From NCBI GenBank assembly GCA_030537795.1, contig JAUNVE010000005.1:1028-65027 (forward strand): 64,000 nucleotides of DNA, written 5' to 3'. The notes beneath the pieces were generated by a model, which had not been told where the DNA came from, ran no database searches, and saw nothing but the letters and a program-made list of their open reading frames with translations. The DNA comes from Actinomycetaceae bacterium (GTDB lineage: Bacteria; Actinomycetota; Actinomycetes; Actinomycetales; Actinomycetaceae). Position numbers and translations under genes: made by a program. The number at the start of each line of letters is the position of its first letter. The stretch's first letter is position 1. Positions 17,568 through 26,500 of the stretch are shown in pieces.

Positions 17568-18515
17568 TCAACTCCGGGTTGGAAGAGGGCGCCCATACCA
17601 CTCGGTGATCATCGCACGCGCAATCGAAATCGGGCCGGGCGCTTCGATCTCGCCAACCGAAAGCGCATGACCGTACTCTTCGCGAGAGAAAAATCGAGCC
17701 CATTCAATCTCTTGTCCATCAGGTATTGGCTCGCACGGCGCGCCATCGCGCACTCGCGCCCGAAAGCCGAGCATGAGTGAGCGCGGAAATGGCCACGCCT
17801 GTGAGGCTACGTATTCGACACGATCTACCTGCAAGCCAACTTCTTCTCGAGTTTCCCGCACCACAGTTTGCTCGGGAGCCTCCCCCATCTCCATGAAACC
17901 CGCTACCAGCGAAGCGTAACCTGCCCTCCACATTTTGTTATGCGCAACGAGCAACCGGTCTGCGTGATCGAAAATCGCGACGATAATCGATGGGTCGGTG
18001 CGGGGGTATTCGATGCGACCGCACCGCTCGCATATACGCTCCCACCCGCCGCTACTGGGTGCTGATCCACCGCCGCAGCGAGCGCAGTACCCGGCGTTAT
18101 CGTGCCAGGCCCCCAGGCCGGCGCAAGTGGCGATCAGTTGCATATCAGTCGGATCCATGCGATCAGTTACTCGTCGCAAATCTGCGTAGCCTTCAGTATC
18201 CGATTCGTGCACTTGAACACCGATGAGGGCACTACGGTTATCGACACCGAGGAAAAACACGCGTTTAACAGTGTGTGGCTCAACATTTGCCAGTGGGTGG
18301 CGAGCACCGGTTTCAGATGGTACGAAGCGGTGCCGCGTACCTGTCATAATCACCCTGACATTACTGGGGGAAACCTCCGGACAGTGGCGAATAATTGTCG
18401 TCAAGAACTCCTCAGCCGATGTGGTACCCGCCACCAGCCCGGAAGAATCAACATACGGACGGGCATAAGTGCAGGGATTCCAATGGCCCGAGGACAAGGG
18501 TAGTTGCAAGCTCAT
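17568..18515 (-). CDS. nudC: NADH pyrophosphatase / NAD-decapping Nudix hydrolase NudC
   Basis: Hydrolyses NAD(H) to NMN(H) and AMP and may remove NAD caps from RNA. A zinc ribbon (C144, C147, C162, C165) precedes the Nudix box at 196-218 with E202, R210-E211, E214-E215 and G217. The NudC signature SQPWPFPxS appears as SQAWPFPRS at 228-236, with Pro replaced by Ala. At 315 aa it has the long actinobacterial N-terminal domain. ATG 18515 lies six bases after TAGCGT; the AAAGG between them is also a passable ribosome site. It is divergent from rph, with 34 bases between start codons. Confidence 0.93.
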   Translation of the reverse strand: MSLQLPLSSGHWNPCTYARPYVDSSGLVAGTTSAEEFLTTIIRHCPEVSPSNVRVIMTGTRHRFVPSETGARHPLANVEPHTVKRVFFLGVDNRSALIGVQVHESDTEGYADLRRVTDRMDPTDMQLIATCAGLGAWHDNAGYCARCGGGSAPSSGGWERICERCGRIEYPRTDPSIIVAIFDHADRLLVAHNKMWRAGYASLVAGFMEMGEAPEQTVVRETREEVGLQVDRVEYVASQAWPFPRSLMLGFRARVRDGAPCEPIPDGQEIEWARFFSREEYGHALSVGEIEAPGPISIARAMITEWYGRPLPTRS

Positions 18516-18521
18516 ACCTTT

Positions 18522-18527
18522 ACGCTA
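18522..18527 (-). promoter_or_regulatory. -10 box TAGCGT upstream of nudC
   Basis: TAGCGT on the minus strand ends exactly six bases before ATG 18515, as expected for a leaderless nudC transcript. It lies 10 bases from the opposing rph -10 box, so the two promoters share a 34-base interval. Confidence 0.5.
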
Positions 18528-18537
18528 CGACAGACTG

Positions 18538-18543
18538 TACGGT
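18538..18543 (+). promoter_or_regulatory. -10 box TACGGT of a leaderless rph promoter
   Basis: TACGGT ends six bases before ATG 18550 and no Shine-Dalgarno sequence is present, supporting a leaderless rph-rdgB transcript. Confidence 0.55.
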
Positions 18544-18549
18544 TGAGCT

Positions 18550-19293
18550 ATGGCTATTACACGAATGGACGGGCGCGCATCCGATGAACTGCGCCCCATT
18601 ACTATCTCCCGACACTGGATTGATAACGCTGAGGGTTCGTGCCTCATCGAATGCGGTGGTACGCGCGTGCTGTGCGTCGCATCGTTGACCGAGGGCGTGC
18701 CGCGATGGCGTACCGGCTCGGGAGAAGGCTGGGTAACCGCCGAATATGCGATGCTTCCGCGCTCCACATCGACGCGGTCACCGCGCGAATCAGTGAAAGG
18801 TAAAATCGGGGGCCGCACCCACGAAATTTCTCGCCTCATTGGCCGCAGTCTTCGAGCCGTAGTTGACTTCTCAGCTTTAGGCGAAAACACCATAGTTCTC
18901 GACTGCGATGTCCTGCAAGCTGACGGTGGCACTCGCACCGCCGCCATTACCGGGGCGTACGTGGCTCTCGCAGATGCTATCGCCTGGGGGCAACGCAAGC
19001 AGATCATTGCTGCCAATCGTGCGGGCAAACCCGTGCTCCAAGACTCGGTCGCCGCTATTTCAGTGGGAATTGTCGACGGCGTTGCCCGACTGGACTTACC
19101 TTATGAAGAGGATGTGCGAGCCGACACCGATATGAACGTGGTGATGACCGGCGAAGGAAAATTTATAGAGATTCAAGGAACGGCGGAAAAACACGCATTC
19201 GACCACAGTGAGTTGAATGCGTTGCTTGAACTAGCTTCTGCAGGTTGCGCCCAACTGCGGACAATCCAGCATCGTGCGCTGGAGGGCGAATGA
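18550..19293 (+). CDS. rph: Ribonuclease PH
   Basis: Phosphorolytic 3'-5' exoribonuclease that trims tRNA 3' ends, acting as a hexamer in the cytosol. The start [12 protein letters not shown], the [16 protein letters not shown] loop, the [12 protein letters not shown] region and [23 protein letters not shown] are all conserved. The 247 aa length is standard. The stop overlaps the next start as ATGA, so rph and rdgB are translationally coupled. The promoter looks leaderless. Confidence 0.97.
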   Translation: MAITRMDGRASDELRPITISRHWIDNAEGSCLIECGGTRVLCVASLTEGVPRWRTGSGEGWVTAEYAMLPRSTSTRSPRESVKGKIGGRTHEISRLIGRSLRAVVDFSALGENTIVLDCDVLQADGGTRTAAITGAYVALADAIAWGQRKQIIAANRAGKPVLQDSVAAISVGIVDGVARLDLPYEEDVRADTDMNVVMTGEGKFIEIQGTAEKHAFDHSELNALLELASAGCAQLRTIQHRALEGE

Positions 19294-19901
19294 GTCCACG
19301 ACTGGCCATCGCGACCGCCAATCAGCATAAAGTCGATGAATTGATCGCCATCCTGGAGCCCCTGGTGCCTGACCTGCGGCGTAGTGACGTTGTCACGCTG
19401 GCAGATTTTGAAGTCCCCGAACCCGTGGAGGACGCACCCGATTTTCGTGGCAACGCACTGATTAAAGCCCGGGCGCTCACCGGCGTCGCCGGAGTGGCCT
19501 GCGTGGCCGACGACTCCGGTTTATGCGTCGATATTCTGGGAGGATCACCAGGAGTGTTTTCTGCGCGGTGGGCCGGTACTCACGGTGATGATACAGCCAA
19601 TCTAGAGCTACTACTGGCCCAGCTAGAGGATGTGCCCGATGAGTATCGGAGTGCGCGTTTCACTTGCGCGGCAGCTCTCGTGACGCCCTCGGGTGACGAA
19701 TCTGTCCACATCGGTCATATGTACGGGCGACTCATCCGCCAACCGCGTGGAGACGGTGGATTCGGCTACGACCCTATTTTTATCCCCGACGGCTATGACG
19801 TAACGAATGCGGAGCTCTCGGCAGCAGACAAAAACGCTATCTCCCACCGGTCGGTTGCCTTTACCGGGCTCGCCCCCGCCATCGCACAGGCTCTTCGCTA
19901 A
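19290..19901 (+). CDS. rdgB: XTP/dITP diphosphatase (non-canonical purine NTP pyrophosphatase)
   Basis: House-cleaning enzyme of the Ham1/RdgB family that hydrolyses ITP, dITP and XTP to the monophosphate and pyrophosphate. [12 protein letters not shown] at the N-terminus, [25 protein letters not shown] in the middle and [15 protein letters not shown] near residue 150 cover the substrate pocket. ATG 19290 overlaps the rph stop by four bases and replaces a longer open frame from 19245. The protein is 203 aa, normal for the family. It converges on the MBL gene with 30 bases between stops. Confidence 0.96.
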   Translation: MSPRLAIATANQHKVDELIAILEPLVPDLRRSDVVTLADFEVPEPVEDAPDFRGNALIKARALTGVAGVACVADDSGLCVDILGGSPGVFSARWAGTHGDDTANLELLLAQLEDVPDEYRSARFTCAAALVTPSGDESVHIGHMYGRLIRQPRGDGGFGYDPIFIPDGYDVTNAELSAADKNAISHRSVAFTGLAPAIAQALR

Positions 19902-19931
19902 AGACCTACTCGACCGTCTATGCACGATGAA

Positions 19932-20729
19932 TCAAATCGTGTAGGTCGCTCCCGCATAAGCCGTTGAAATGGCGCCCTCCCACTCCATTCGTGCTTCCTC
20001 AATAACCACTCGCGGGTCGGTCCAAGGTTGAATGTGGGTGAGAACAAGTAGCTCGACTCCAGCCTCTTTCGCGATGGCGCCGGCTCGTTCGCCGGTCAGA
20101 TGTACGCCACGCGGCTTATCAGCTTTCGTAAAACCGGCTTCCGACATCAGGAGTTTAACGCCGCGAGCCATATCGATTATCGAGTCACAAGTATCGGTAT
20201 CTCCCGTATACGCTAATTCCACCTGCTCCAAAGGATTGCCTTCGGATGGGCCTTGAACGCGAAATCCAAAAGCTGGAACAGTGTGATTTGCCGGATAGGG
20301 GGTGAATGTCATGGGACCAACTGTAATAGGTTCACCAGCGGTTAAAATATGGGGTGTGAACTCTCCGGCGTACGTCTCTTCTGGCCCTACCCCATCGACT
20401 CCGCGCACCCGGTCCATGAGACCGTCAGGTCCGGCAAGTAAGATTGGCCCCAGCGGTCCAGTGGGGAACCAGCGACGATGCACGTGAAGAGAAACGACGT
20501 CGGCAATATGGTCAGCATGCAAGTGAGAAAACAGTACGGCGTCAATCTTGCGAGCGTCGATATAGCGCCACAGGGCACCAAAAGATCCGGGCCCGAGATC
20601 CATGAGGACGTTAAAGACGCGCTCCTGCCCGGTTTGGGGGTCTTCCCCCAAGGCCTGTACCAAGTAGCTCGAAGCGGGCGAAAACGGGCCGGACATTGAG
20701 CCGGTGCATCCCACCACAGTTAACTTCAC
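19932..20729 (-). CDS. MBL-fold phosphodiesterase, Rv1339-like
   Basis: Metallo-beta-lactamase fold hydrolase with the zinc motif FSHLHADHIADVV near residue 70 and a later GDTDTCDSI and HLTGERAG metal ligands. In mycobacteria the gene between murI and rph (Rv1339) encodes a cyclic-AMP phosphodiesterase; this one is in the same neighbourhood and about the same length (265 aa), so cAMP hydrolysis is the best inference. RNase Z-like activity is an alternative. It starts three bases after the murI stop and is the last gene of the clpS-DUF2017-murI operon. Confidence 0.87.
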   Translation of the reverse strand: MKLTVVGCTGSMSGPFSPASSYLVQALGEDPQTGQERVFNVLMDLGPGSFGALWRYIDARKIDAVLFSHLHADHIADVVSLHVHRRWFPTGPLGPILLAGPDGLMDRVRGVDGVGPEETYAGEFTPHILTAGEPITVGPMTFTPYPANHTVPAFGFRVQGPSEGNPLEQVELAYTGDTDTCDSIIDMARGVKLLMSEAGFTKADKPRGVHLTGERAGAIAKEAGVELLVLTHIQPWTDPRVVIEEARMEWEGAISTAYAGATYTI

Positions 20730-20732
20730 GTC

Positions 20733-21542
20733 TCATACCTCCACATGCTGGACTTTGCCCACGACTGGGCCGAGAAACCGGCGCGCCAGCATTCCAAACT
20801 CATCCACCGGACCGGTGCCATAAAACTCGTGTTCGGGGGCGCCGGCAGAATCCGAGCGCAAACTATCAGCATCAACGAGCTTTGCGTACACATCATTAGC
20901 GGTTGATTCAGCCGACGATACAAGCGTGACCTGTTCATCCATGACATGTGAAATCACACCGGTTAAAAGAGGATAGTGCGTACATCCCAGGACGAGGGTA
21001 TCAATGTCGGCTTCTTTAAGCGGCCGCAAGTATTGCGTGGCAACATCATAAAGCTGTTGGCCCGTGGTCACACCCGCCTCAACAAAATCAACAAAGCGAG
21101 GGCAGGCCTGTTGAATAACAGTTAGGTCCGGCACTGCCGCAAACGCATCGAGATACGCTCGCGACAAGACAGTGGCCTCCGTCCCAATAACGCCGATTCG
21201 ACGGTTACTGGTTGCCGCAACTGCCCGGCGAGCAGCCGGTTGAATTACTTCGATAACGGGGATACCGGCGTCAACCTCATAGCGCTCACGGGCATCGCGC
21301 AAAACTGCGGCGGATGCCGTATTGCATGCAATGACGATCATTTTGACACCGCGGGTAGCCATTTCATCCATGACGTTAAGAGCAAGCTCACGTACCAGGG
21401 CAATCGGTTTAGGACCATAAGGCGTATTCGCTGTGTCACCTATGTAAATAATGCGTTCATTCGGGAGCTTATCCATCACTGAACGCGCCACAGTGAGGCC
21501 TCCGAGACCGGAGTCAAAAATACCAATCGGCGCTGCGTCCAT
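20733..21542 (-). CDS. murI: Glutamate racemase
   Basis: Makes D-glutamate for peptidoglycan. Asp in [10 protein letters not shown] at residue 10, the first catalytic Cys in [10 protein letters not shown] (C73) and the second in [11 protein letters not shown] near 186 are present. The 269 aa length is standard. It sits between DUF2017 (3-base gap) and the Rv1339-like gene (3-base gap), so all are co-transcribed from the clpS promoter. Confidence 0.97.
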   Translation of the reverse strand: MDAAPIGIFDSGLGGLTVARSVMDKLPNERIIYIGDTANTPYGPKPIALVRELALNVMDEMATRGVKMIVIACNTASAAVLRDARERYEVDAGIPVIEVIQPAARRAVAATSNRRIGVIGTEATVLSRAYLDAFAAVPDLTVIQQACPRFVDFVEAGVTTGQQLYDVATQYLRPLKEADIDTLVLGCTHYPLLTGVISHVMDEQVTLVSSAESTANDVYAKLVDADSLRSDSAGAPEHEFYGTGPVDEFGMLARRFLGPVVGKVQHVEV

Positions 21543-21545
21543 ATA

Positions 21546-22142
21546 TTAGAGACTACTGGCACCTTCACTCAGGTCAACTGCTCGCAAGAGTGAATCCTGC
21601 CACCACGACACCACGAGATAGATAATCGCAATGACTTCATCAACGGTCACAATCAGTTCCGAGGACGTGTCGAGTAGTTTCACTACTCGCGCTTCCAACA
21701 CTTCCCATCCCGGAGTTCCCACCCCCAGACGCTGCGCAAGCACAAGCCGTAAATCATTGAGTCCGCTCAGCCATTGCCATTCCTCACCGTCTTCAACGAG
21801 AACAGCTTTTCTTTCACCCGTCATATGCTCACGCAGCGCCGTGAGAATCATCTGCAATCGCGCGGATTTTTCGGTGCGCAAAGAGTCTTCCGTCAAGGCG
21901 CGCAACGATTCGGCCTCCAACGGGTCATCACTCATGGGTGGTAGCAGGGTTTGCAACGTCGGATCATCGGGTTCTTCCCGGTACTGTTCTTCTCCCACAA
22001 TAGAGCTGAGTACGGTTGCTTCATCAGGAGCGTCAAGCACCGTAATGGTCTCCCCCAAAAGCCGTTGCAACACTTCAGACAGTTCTTCATCAAGCTGAGC
22101 AACGTATCCAAACTCACACCGTTCGAATCCACTGATCAACAT
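21546..22142 (-). CDS. DUF2017 family protein
   Basis: 198 aa acidic soluble protein of the actinobacterial DUF2017 family, almost always encoded after clpS. The end DEVIAIIYLVVSWWQDSLL is the conserved part. Function unknown; the constant pairing with clpS suggests a link to Clp proteolysis or its adaptor, which is inference. The gap to clpS is 14 bases and to murI 3 bases. Confidence 0.9.
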   Translation of the reverse strand: MLISGFERCEFGYVAQLDEELSEVLQRLLGETITVLDAPDEATVLSSIVGEEQYREEPDDPTLQTLLPPMSDDPLEAESLRALTEDSLRTEKSARLQMILTALREHMTGERKAVLVEDGEEWQWLSGLNDLRLVLAQRLGVGTPGWEVLEARVVKLLDTSSELIVTVDEVIAIIYLVVSWWQDSLLRAVDLSEGASSL

Positions 22143-22156
22143 GGGGTAATCACCAT

Positions 22157-22459
22157 TTACTTGCCCGTCGCCTGTTCCAATGTCGCCTTGAGGCCGTAGG
22201 AATGCATCGCCATTACGTCGGCCTCCATTCGTTCACGCTGGCCGCGAGACACATTCGCACGTCCCTGCGTATGTACCTGCATCATCAAGGTGTAGGCGCG
22301 CTGATGAGAATAACCGAAATGTCGCTGAAACACCTGCGTGACGTAGGTCATTAAATTGACGGGATCATCCCACACTACCGTCGTCCATTCGGCGCCCGCC
22401 AAAGGTCTTTCGCGGGTCTGCGTTTCGGGGCGTTCGGCGGTCAAGGAGTGTGGAGCCAT
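22157..22459 (-). CDS. clpS: ATP-dependent Clp protease adaptor ClpS
   Basis: N-recognin that delivers proteins with bulky hydrophobic N-termini to ClpAP/Clp[29 protein letters not shown] contains the NDP-like turn (here DDP) and the helix that forms the pocket; [20 protein letters not shown] follows. The 100 aa length is normal. First gene of a four-gene operon. TAGGCT lies exactly six bases before ATG 22459 and there is no ribosome site, so the transcript is probably leaderless. Confidence 0.95.
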   Translation of the reverse strand: MAPHSLTAERPETQTRERPLAGAEWTTVVWDDPVNLMTYVTQVFQRHFGYSHQRAYTLMMQVHTQGRANVSRGQRERMEADVMAMHSYGLKATLEQATGK

Positions 22460-22465
22460 ACTTTT

Positions 22466-22471
22466 AGCCTA
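22466..22471 (-). promoter_or_regulatory. -10 box TAGGCT of a leaderless clpS promoter
   Basis: TAGGCT on the minus strand with a six-base gap (AAAAGT) to ATG 22459. The divergent pncB promoter lies 35 bases away. Confidence 0.55.
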
Positions 22472-22505
22472 AGCAAAAGATAACGCGCAGGTGAGTGTTT
22501 GGCGA

Positions 22506-22511
22506 TAAGCT
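22506..22511 (+). promoter_or_regulatory. -10 box TAAGCT of a leaderless pncB promoter
   Basis: TAAGCT with a six-base gap (CTAATC) to ATG 22518 and no Shine-Dalgarno sequence. Confidence 0.55.
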
Positions 22512-22517
22512 CTAATC

Positions 22518-23861
22518 ATGCCTGCTTCAGTATCTACTGCATTTCTCACAGACATGTATGAGCTCACTATGGTTGATGCCGCATTAAAAGGAGGCACAGC
22601 CAACAGACATTCTGTGTTTGAGCTCTTCGGCCGAAGGTTACCCGCTACTCGTCGCTTCGGAGTCGTAGCCGGCACCGGGCGAGTACTCGAAGCACTCGAG
22701 CGCTTCGAATTCGGTTCCGAGCAACTCGATTGGCTACACCGGCACTCAATCGTCAGCGATGACACCATTGACTATCTCAAAGATTTTCGTTTTTCCGGCA
22801 ATCTCTACGGTTACGGTGAAGGCGAATGTTACTTTGAGGGATCTCCCATCATGACGGTGGAAGGCACATTTGCTGAAGCGGTCCTGCTCGAGACGCTAGC
22901 ACTGTCAATTCTCAACCACGACTGTGCGGTGGCTTCAGCGGCCTCACGAATGACTATCGCCGCTCACGGTCGACCTTGCCTTGACATGGGGGCGCGCCGC
23001 ACCCATGAGCGCGCTGCTGTCTCTGCGGCACGCGCAGCCTTTATTGGCGGATTCGTCGGCACCTCTGATCTAGAGGCCGGCATCCGTTACGGCATTCACA
23101 CCATCGGGACTTCAGCTCATTCTTTCACCCTCTTACATGACAGTGAAGAAGAAGCTTTCCGCATTCAAATCGACGCCCTCGGCGCACAAACTACTCTCCT
23201 CGTCGACACCTACGACGTCACCGAAGGGGTAGAAAAAGCTGTCAAAATTGCGCGTGAGGCGGGTGGAGAACTCGGCGCCATTCGACTTGACTCAGGCGAC
23301 CTGGTGGCCCAAGCATTCAAGGTACGCGGACAGTTGGATGCGCTTGGATCCGCGCATACTAAAATAACGGTGACATCGGATCTTGACGAATATGCAATTG
23401 CGGCTCTCGGTGCGGCTCCCGTTGACTCCTACGGGGTGGGAACACGTCTAGTGACGGGCTCTGGGGTTCCTACTGCTGCTCTCGTATATAAGCTCGTCGA
23501 GCGCGCCAATGATGCGGGCGACATGATCGACGTGGCGAAAAAGTCTTCGTCTAAATCGACTGTCGGTGGCAGGAAGATTGCCGGACGCGTACGCGGTAAG
23601 GACGGTTACGCCTCGGAAGAGCTCCTCGTTGTCGGCGGAACTGCCGATCAGGCACGCGCTGAACTCGATAAGCAGGGGGCGCGGCCACTCCAAGTTCCGC
23701 TCATAGTTGACGGCGAGATTCAACGCGAACACTGGGGGCCGAACGCCCTAGAGGCTGCCCGAGATCGCCATCGGGAATCGCGAAATGAACTTCCCTACCA
23801 GGCGTGGCGACTATCTGAGGGCGAAGCAGCTATCCCCACGCGATATCTCCGAATCGATTAA
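22518..23861 (+). CDS. pncB: Nicotinate phosphoribosyltransferase
   Basis: First step of the Preiss-Handler route: nicotinate + PRPP + ATP to nicotinate mononucleotide. TDMYELTMVDAALKGG at the N-terminus, DMGARRTHERAA near residue 158, GTSAHSF with the phosphorylated-His region near 198, and IRLDSGDL near 256 are all conserved. The 447 aa length is typical of the actinobacterial enzyme (Rv1330c). As in mycobacteria it is divergent from clpS. It converges on the SMR gene with 34 bases between and no clear terminator. Confidence 0.96.
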   Translation: MPASVSTAFLTDMYELTMVDAALKGGTANRHSVFELFGRRLPATRRFGVVAGTGRVLEALERFEFGSEQLDWLHRHSIVSDDTIDYLKDFRFSGNLYGYGEGECYFEGSPIMTVEGTFAEAVLLETLALSILNHDCAVASAASRMTIAAHGRPCLDMGARRTHERAAVSAARAAFIGGFVGTSDLEAGIRYGIHTIGTSAHSFTLLHDSEEEAFRIQIDALGAQTTLLVDTYDVTEGVEKAVKIAREAGGELGAIRLDSGDLVAQAFKVRGQLDALGSAHTKITVTSDLDEYAIAALGAAPVDSYGVGTRLVTGSGVPTAALVYKLVERANDAGDMIDVAKKSSSKSTVGGRKIAGRVRGKDGYASEELLVVGGTADQARAELDKQGARPLQVPLIVDGEIQREHWGPNALEAARDRHRESRNELPYQAWRLSEGEAAIPTRYLRID

Positions 23862-23895
23862 GCAGTGGGAGCGCTTACACCGGTTATTGACATCT

Positions 23896-24213
23896 TTACG
23901 TAGTGATTTTGAGACCGATGACACAAGCGACGATGCCGATGATCAGCAGTATGCGCACAACCGACACGGGTTCGGTACCGGCCATCATTGCCCAGATTAC
24001 TGCCGCCGACGCTCCGATACCGACCCACACGGCGTAGGCCGTACCCACCGGGAGCGTGCGTAGAGCCCACGCCAGTCCGCCCACCGACACCACAGTTCCC
24101 GCGAGAAATGCCCCCCAATTGAGCAGGTTGTGAGCGCCGTCGGCAATCCGGTCAAGAGCGTTCACCCACACAGCCTCAAATAGAGCCGAGACTATGAGAA
24201 TCACCCAGGCCAA
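23896..24213 (-). CDS. Small multidrug resistance (SMR) family transporter
   Basis: 105 aa four-helix proton antiporter working as a dual-topology dimer. The essential membrane Glu is E13 (SALFEAVWVNALD), equivalent to E14 of EmrE, and GTAYAVWVGIGA is the conserved loop in helix 3. The W-x-N pattern after E13 fits the SugE/Gdx guanidinium-exporter branch slightly better than the drug-export branch. The start is TTG 24213 with AAGGAAG five bases upstream. A TAGGCT -10 candidate lies upstream, but I find no guanidine riboswitch in the short leader. Confidence 0.88.
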   Translation of the reverse strand: MAWVILIVSALFEAVWVNALDRIADGAHNLLNWGAFLAGTVVSVGGLAWALRTLPVGTAYAVWVGIGASAAVIWAMMAGTEPVSVVRILLIIGIVACVIGLKITT

Positions 24214-24303
24214 TTTGTCTTCCTTTCACCTCTCGCACTAAGCGAATGCGTTGAGCCTACCGCATGCATCTGGCTTTGGCTCACGAACCTCAGGCTCGAC
24301 AAT

Positions 24304-26115
24304 CTAGAATTTTCCGATAAACCAATCGCGAAGCATGGTAATACGCGCATCAATTTGCTCGGTGGATGCGCGCGCAACTTCCGGGCCGCCGCATCGACGC
24401 CGCAGTTCGGCGTGCACAATGGCGTGAGATGTATTGGATCGGCGCGCCCAGGTGGATACCAGATTCGACAATTCCTTGCGTTTAAGGGCCCGCTGTCGAT
24501 GCAGTGGAATATCGGCGTTTTCTTCCCGCGCCGCCCGAGCTGAGGCTTGCCGTCGCTGTGTCTTGGCCTGCTCGGCTTGTCGTGCTCGCAGTAGCGTTGT
24601 CACTTGCTCAGGGTCGAGGAGACCGGGAATGCCCAGGTATTCCTGCTCCTCCACCGATCCAACATCCGCGCCGGTTCCAAATGAAGCACCGTCGAATAAG
24701 ACTCGATCAAACTGCGCTTCGGCCCCCAAGGCTTCAAAACCAGGGAGAAGGTCATCGCTAGCCTGCTCCTGCGCCGTAGCGTCACGCAAAGCGATGACGT
24801 CCTCATCCATCTCTTCCCCTGCTTGCGCGAGCGCATGATCGCGCTCAACTTCCATATGCTCTGCTAACTCGAGCAGTTCCAATACGGATGGGATAAAAAT
24901 TGAAGCTGTTTCACCGCGTTTACGAGCTCGCACAAAACGCCCTATCGCCTGCGCAAAAAATAATGGAGTAGAGGCATTCGTGGCATAGACGCCCACTGCT
25001 AAACGAGGTACATCGACACCTTCTGACACCATGCGAACGGCAACCATCCACCGACTGGTTCCCGTGCGGAATTCATCGATTTTTTCTGAAGCGCGCGAAT
25101 CATCCGAAATCACGAGTGTTGGTGCCTGCCCTGTAATCAGACGCAACTGGCGGGCATAAGCACGAGCACTGTTGTGATCGGAAGCAATAACTAAACCTCC
25201 CGCATCCTCAACGGTGCGGCGCACTTGCGACAAACGCTGATCGGCGGCGGCCAGCACAGCCGGAATCCACTGTCCGTGCGGGTCGAGCGCGGTCCGCCAG
25301 GCTTGCTTCATCAGATCCTTGGTTAAAGGCTCACCTAGACGGGCGACCACTTCATCTCCAGCTCGAGTACGCCAATGCATCGAACCGGAATACGATAGGA
25401 AAAGGACGGGGCGCACAACACCATCCGCGAGCGCCTGACTATAACCATAGGAGTAATCCGCCCTCGATCGCCGAATCCCTTCATCATCTTCGGCATAGGT
25501 GACGAAGGGGATGCGCGCGGAATCCGAGCGAAATGGCGTTCCCGTCAGTGACAGGCGACGTGTGGCATGACCAAACGCCTGTTCGATGCCCGCTCCCCAA
25601 GACAGAGCGTCTCCGGCATGATGAATTTCATCGAAAATAACCAAAGTCTTAAAAGCACGCGTCCGCATAGCGTGAACCGATGGATTTGCCGCCACCTGAG
25701 CATATGTGATGGCTACACCATCAAAGTGAGTTCCTGCACGCCCCTGCGCGTTGCTGAAGGCGGGATCGATGTGGATTCCCACCCGGGCGGCTGCATCAGC
25801 CCACTGTCCCTTGAGATGCTCGGTTGGGCATACCACCGTCACTTTTTGCACAATGCCAGCGCCCATAAGCTCAACGGCAACACGCAATGCAAAGGTGGTT
25901 TTGCCCGCTCCCGGTGTCGCAACTGCGAGAAAATCTGTGGCCCCACTCGATAAGTACTGATTGACAGCTTCTGCTTGCCACTGACGTAAATGGCCCGCTG
26001 TTCCCCATGCCGCACGCGCCGGAAACGCCGGAGACAACTGCTGTGCCGCCGCGCTTGAGGCTTGCTGCGGATAACCGGTGTTTGGGATAACGGGGCCCTC
26101 GGACCCCCTATTCAT
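24304..26115 (-). CDS. DEAD/DEAH-box SF2 helicase linked to DUF3039
   Basis: 603 aa superfamily 2 helicase. LRQWQAEAV is the Q-like motif, TPGAGKT (67-73) Walker A, FDEIHHAG (DEIH at 162-165) motif II, SLTGTPFRSD motif III, and VSEGVDVPRLAVGVYA with FFAQAIGRFVRARK motifs V and VI. After about residue 430 the C-terminal region is charged and probably helical. The start overlaps the DUF3039 stop as ATGA, so the two proteins are made together. This pairing is conserved in actinobacteria and its function is not established; DNA repair is plausible. Confidence 0.9.
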   Translation of the reverse strand: MNRGSEGPVIPNTGYPQQASSAAAQQLSPAFPARAAWGTAGHLRQWQAEAVNQYLSSGATDFLAVATPGAGKTTFALRVAVELMGAGIVQKVTVVCPTEHLKGQWADAAARVGIHIDPAFSNAQGRAGTHFDGVAITYAQVAANPSVHAMRTRAFKTLVIFDEIHHAGDALSWGAGIEQAFGHATRRLSLTGTPFRSDSARIPFVTYAEDDEGIRRSRADYSYGYSQALADGVVRPVLFLSYSGSMHWRTRAGDEVVARLGEPLTKDLMKQAWRTALDPHGQWIPAVLAAADQRLSQVRRTVEDAGGLVIASDHNSARAYARQLRLITGQAPTLVISDDSRASEKIDEFRTGTSRWMVAVRMVSEGVDVPRLAVGVYATNASTPLFFAQAIGRFVRARKRGETASIFIPSVLELLELAEHMEVERDHALAQAGEEMDEDVIALRDATAQEQASDDLLPGFEALGAEAQFDRVLFDGASFGTGADVGSVEEQEYLGIPGLLDPEQVTTLLRARQAEQAKTQRRQASARAAREENADIPLHRQRALKRKELSNLVSTWARRSNTSHAIVHAELRRRCGGPEVARASTEQIDARITMLRDWFIGKF

Positions 26116-26468
26116 TCGGCTACGTCCCCAGATCCATTCGTTGGTCCCGAACCGTCCGAATATGGCCAGTTATCACCGAAATTCTTCATCTCGTCACGCA
26201 ATGCTTTACATCGCGGACACACCGGATATTTTGAGGGATCTCGCAACGGGATCCACACTTTGCCACACAATGCGATTACCGGTTGGCCCGATATCAACGC
26301 TTTATCTACCCGGTCGCGGCGTACAAAATGAGCAAACCGATCGCCATCTCCCGGAGAGTGTTCCTGCCGCGTTTCGGTACGCTCAAGCGTAGATGTTGAC
26401 GTGGTGGATGACGGAGCTGCAGGAGCTTGCGGCGCTCCGGGAGCATCATGTTGATCGGTGACTAACAT
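26112..26468 (-). CDS. DUF3039 small zinc-ribbon-like protein
   Basis: 118 aa with a disordered Ala/Pro/Ser/Thr N-terminus and a conserved core FAHFVRRDRVDKALISGQPVIALCGKVWIP, then YPVCPRCKAL. Cysteines 68, 84 and 87 with a nearby His can bind one zinc. Function unknown; it always accompanies the helicase. TAGAAT lies six bases before ATG 26468, indicating a leaderless transcript for the two-gene operon. Confidence 0.88.
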   Translation of the reverse strand: MLVTDQHDAPGAPQAPAAPSSTTSTSTLERTETRQEHSPGDGDRFAHFVRRDRVDKALISGQPVIALCGKVWIPLRDPSKYPVCPRCKALRDEMKNFGDNWPYSDGSGPTNGSGDVAE

Positions 26469-26474
26469 GTTTTA

Positions 26475-26480
26475 ATTCTA
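26475..26480 (-). promoter_or_regulatory. -10 box TAGAAT of a leaderless DUF3039-helicase promoter
   Basis: TAGAAT with a six-base gap (TAAAAC) before ATG 26468 on the minus strand; no ribosome site is present. Confidence 0.55.
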
Positions 26481-26500
26481 AGCACGTTTATTGGAAAAAC

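Noticed and set aside
21631..22098. 155-codon plus-strand open frame opposite DUF2017
   Set aside because: Ser-rich composition typical of an antisense shadow; DUF2017 on the other strand is a recognised family in the right context.
24214..24303. Possible guanidine riboswitch in front of the SMR gene
   Set aside because: GAGCC and GGCTC can pair over about 50 bases, but none of the conserved guanidine I, II or III motifs is visible, and a TAGGCT -10 box inside the region would place most of it upstream of the transcript.
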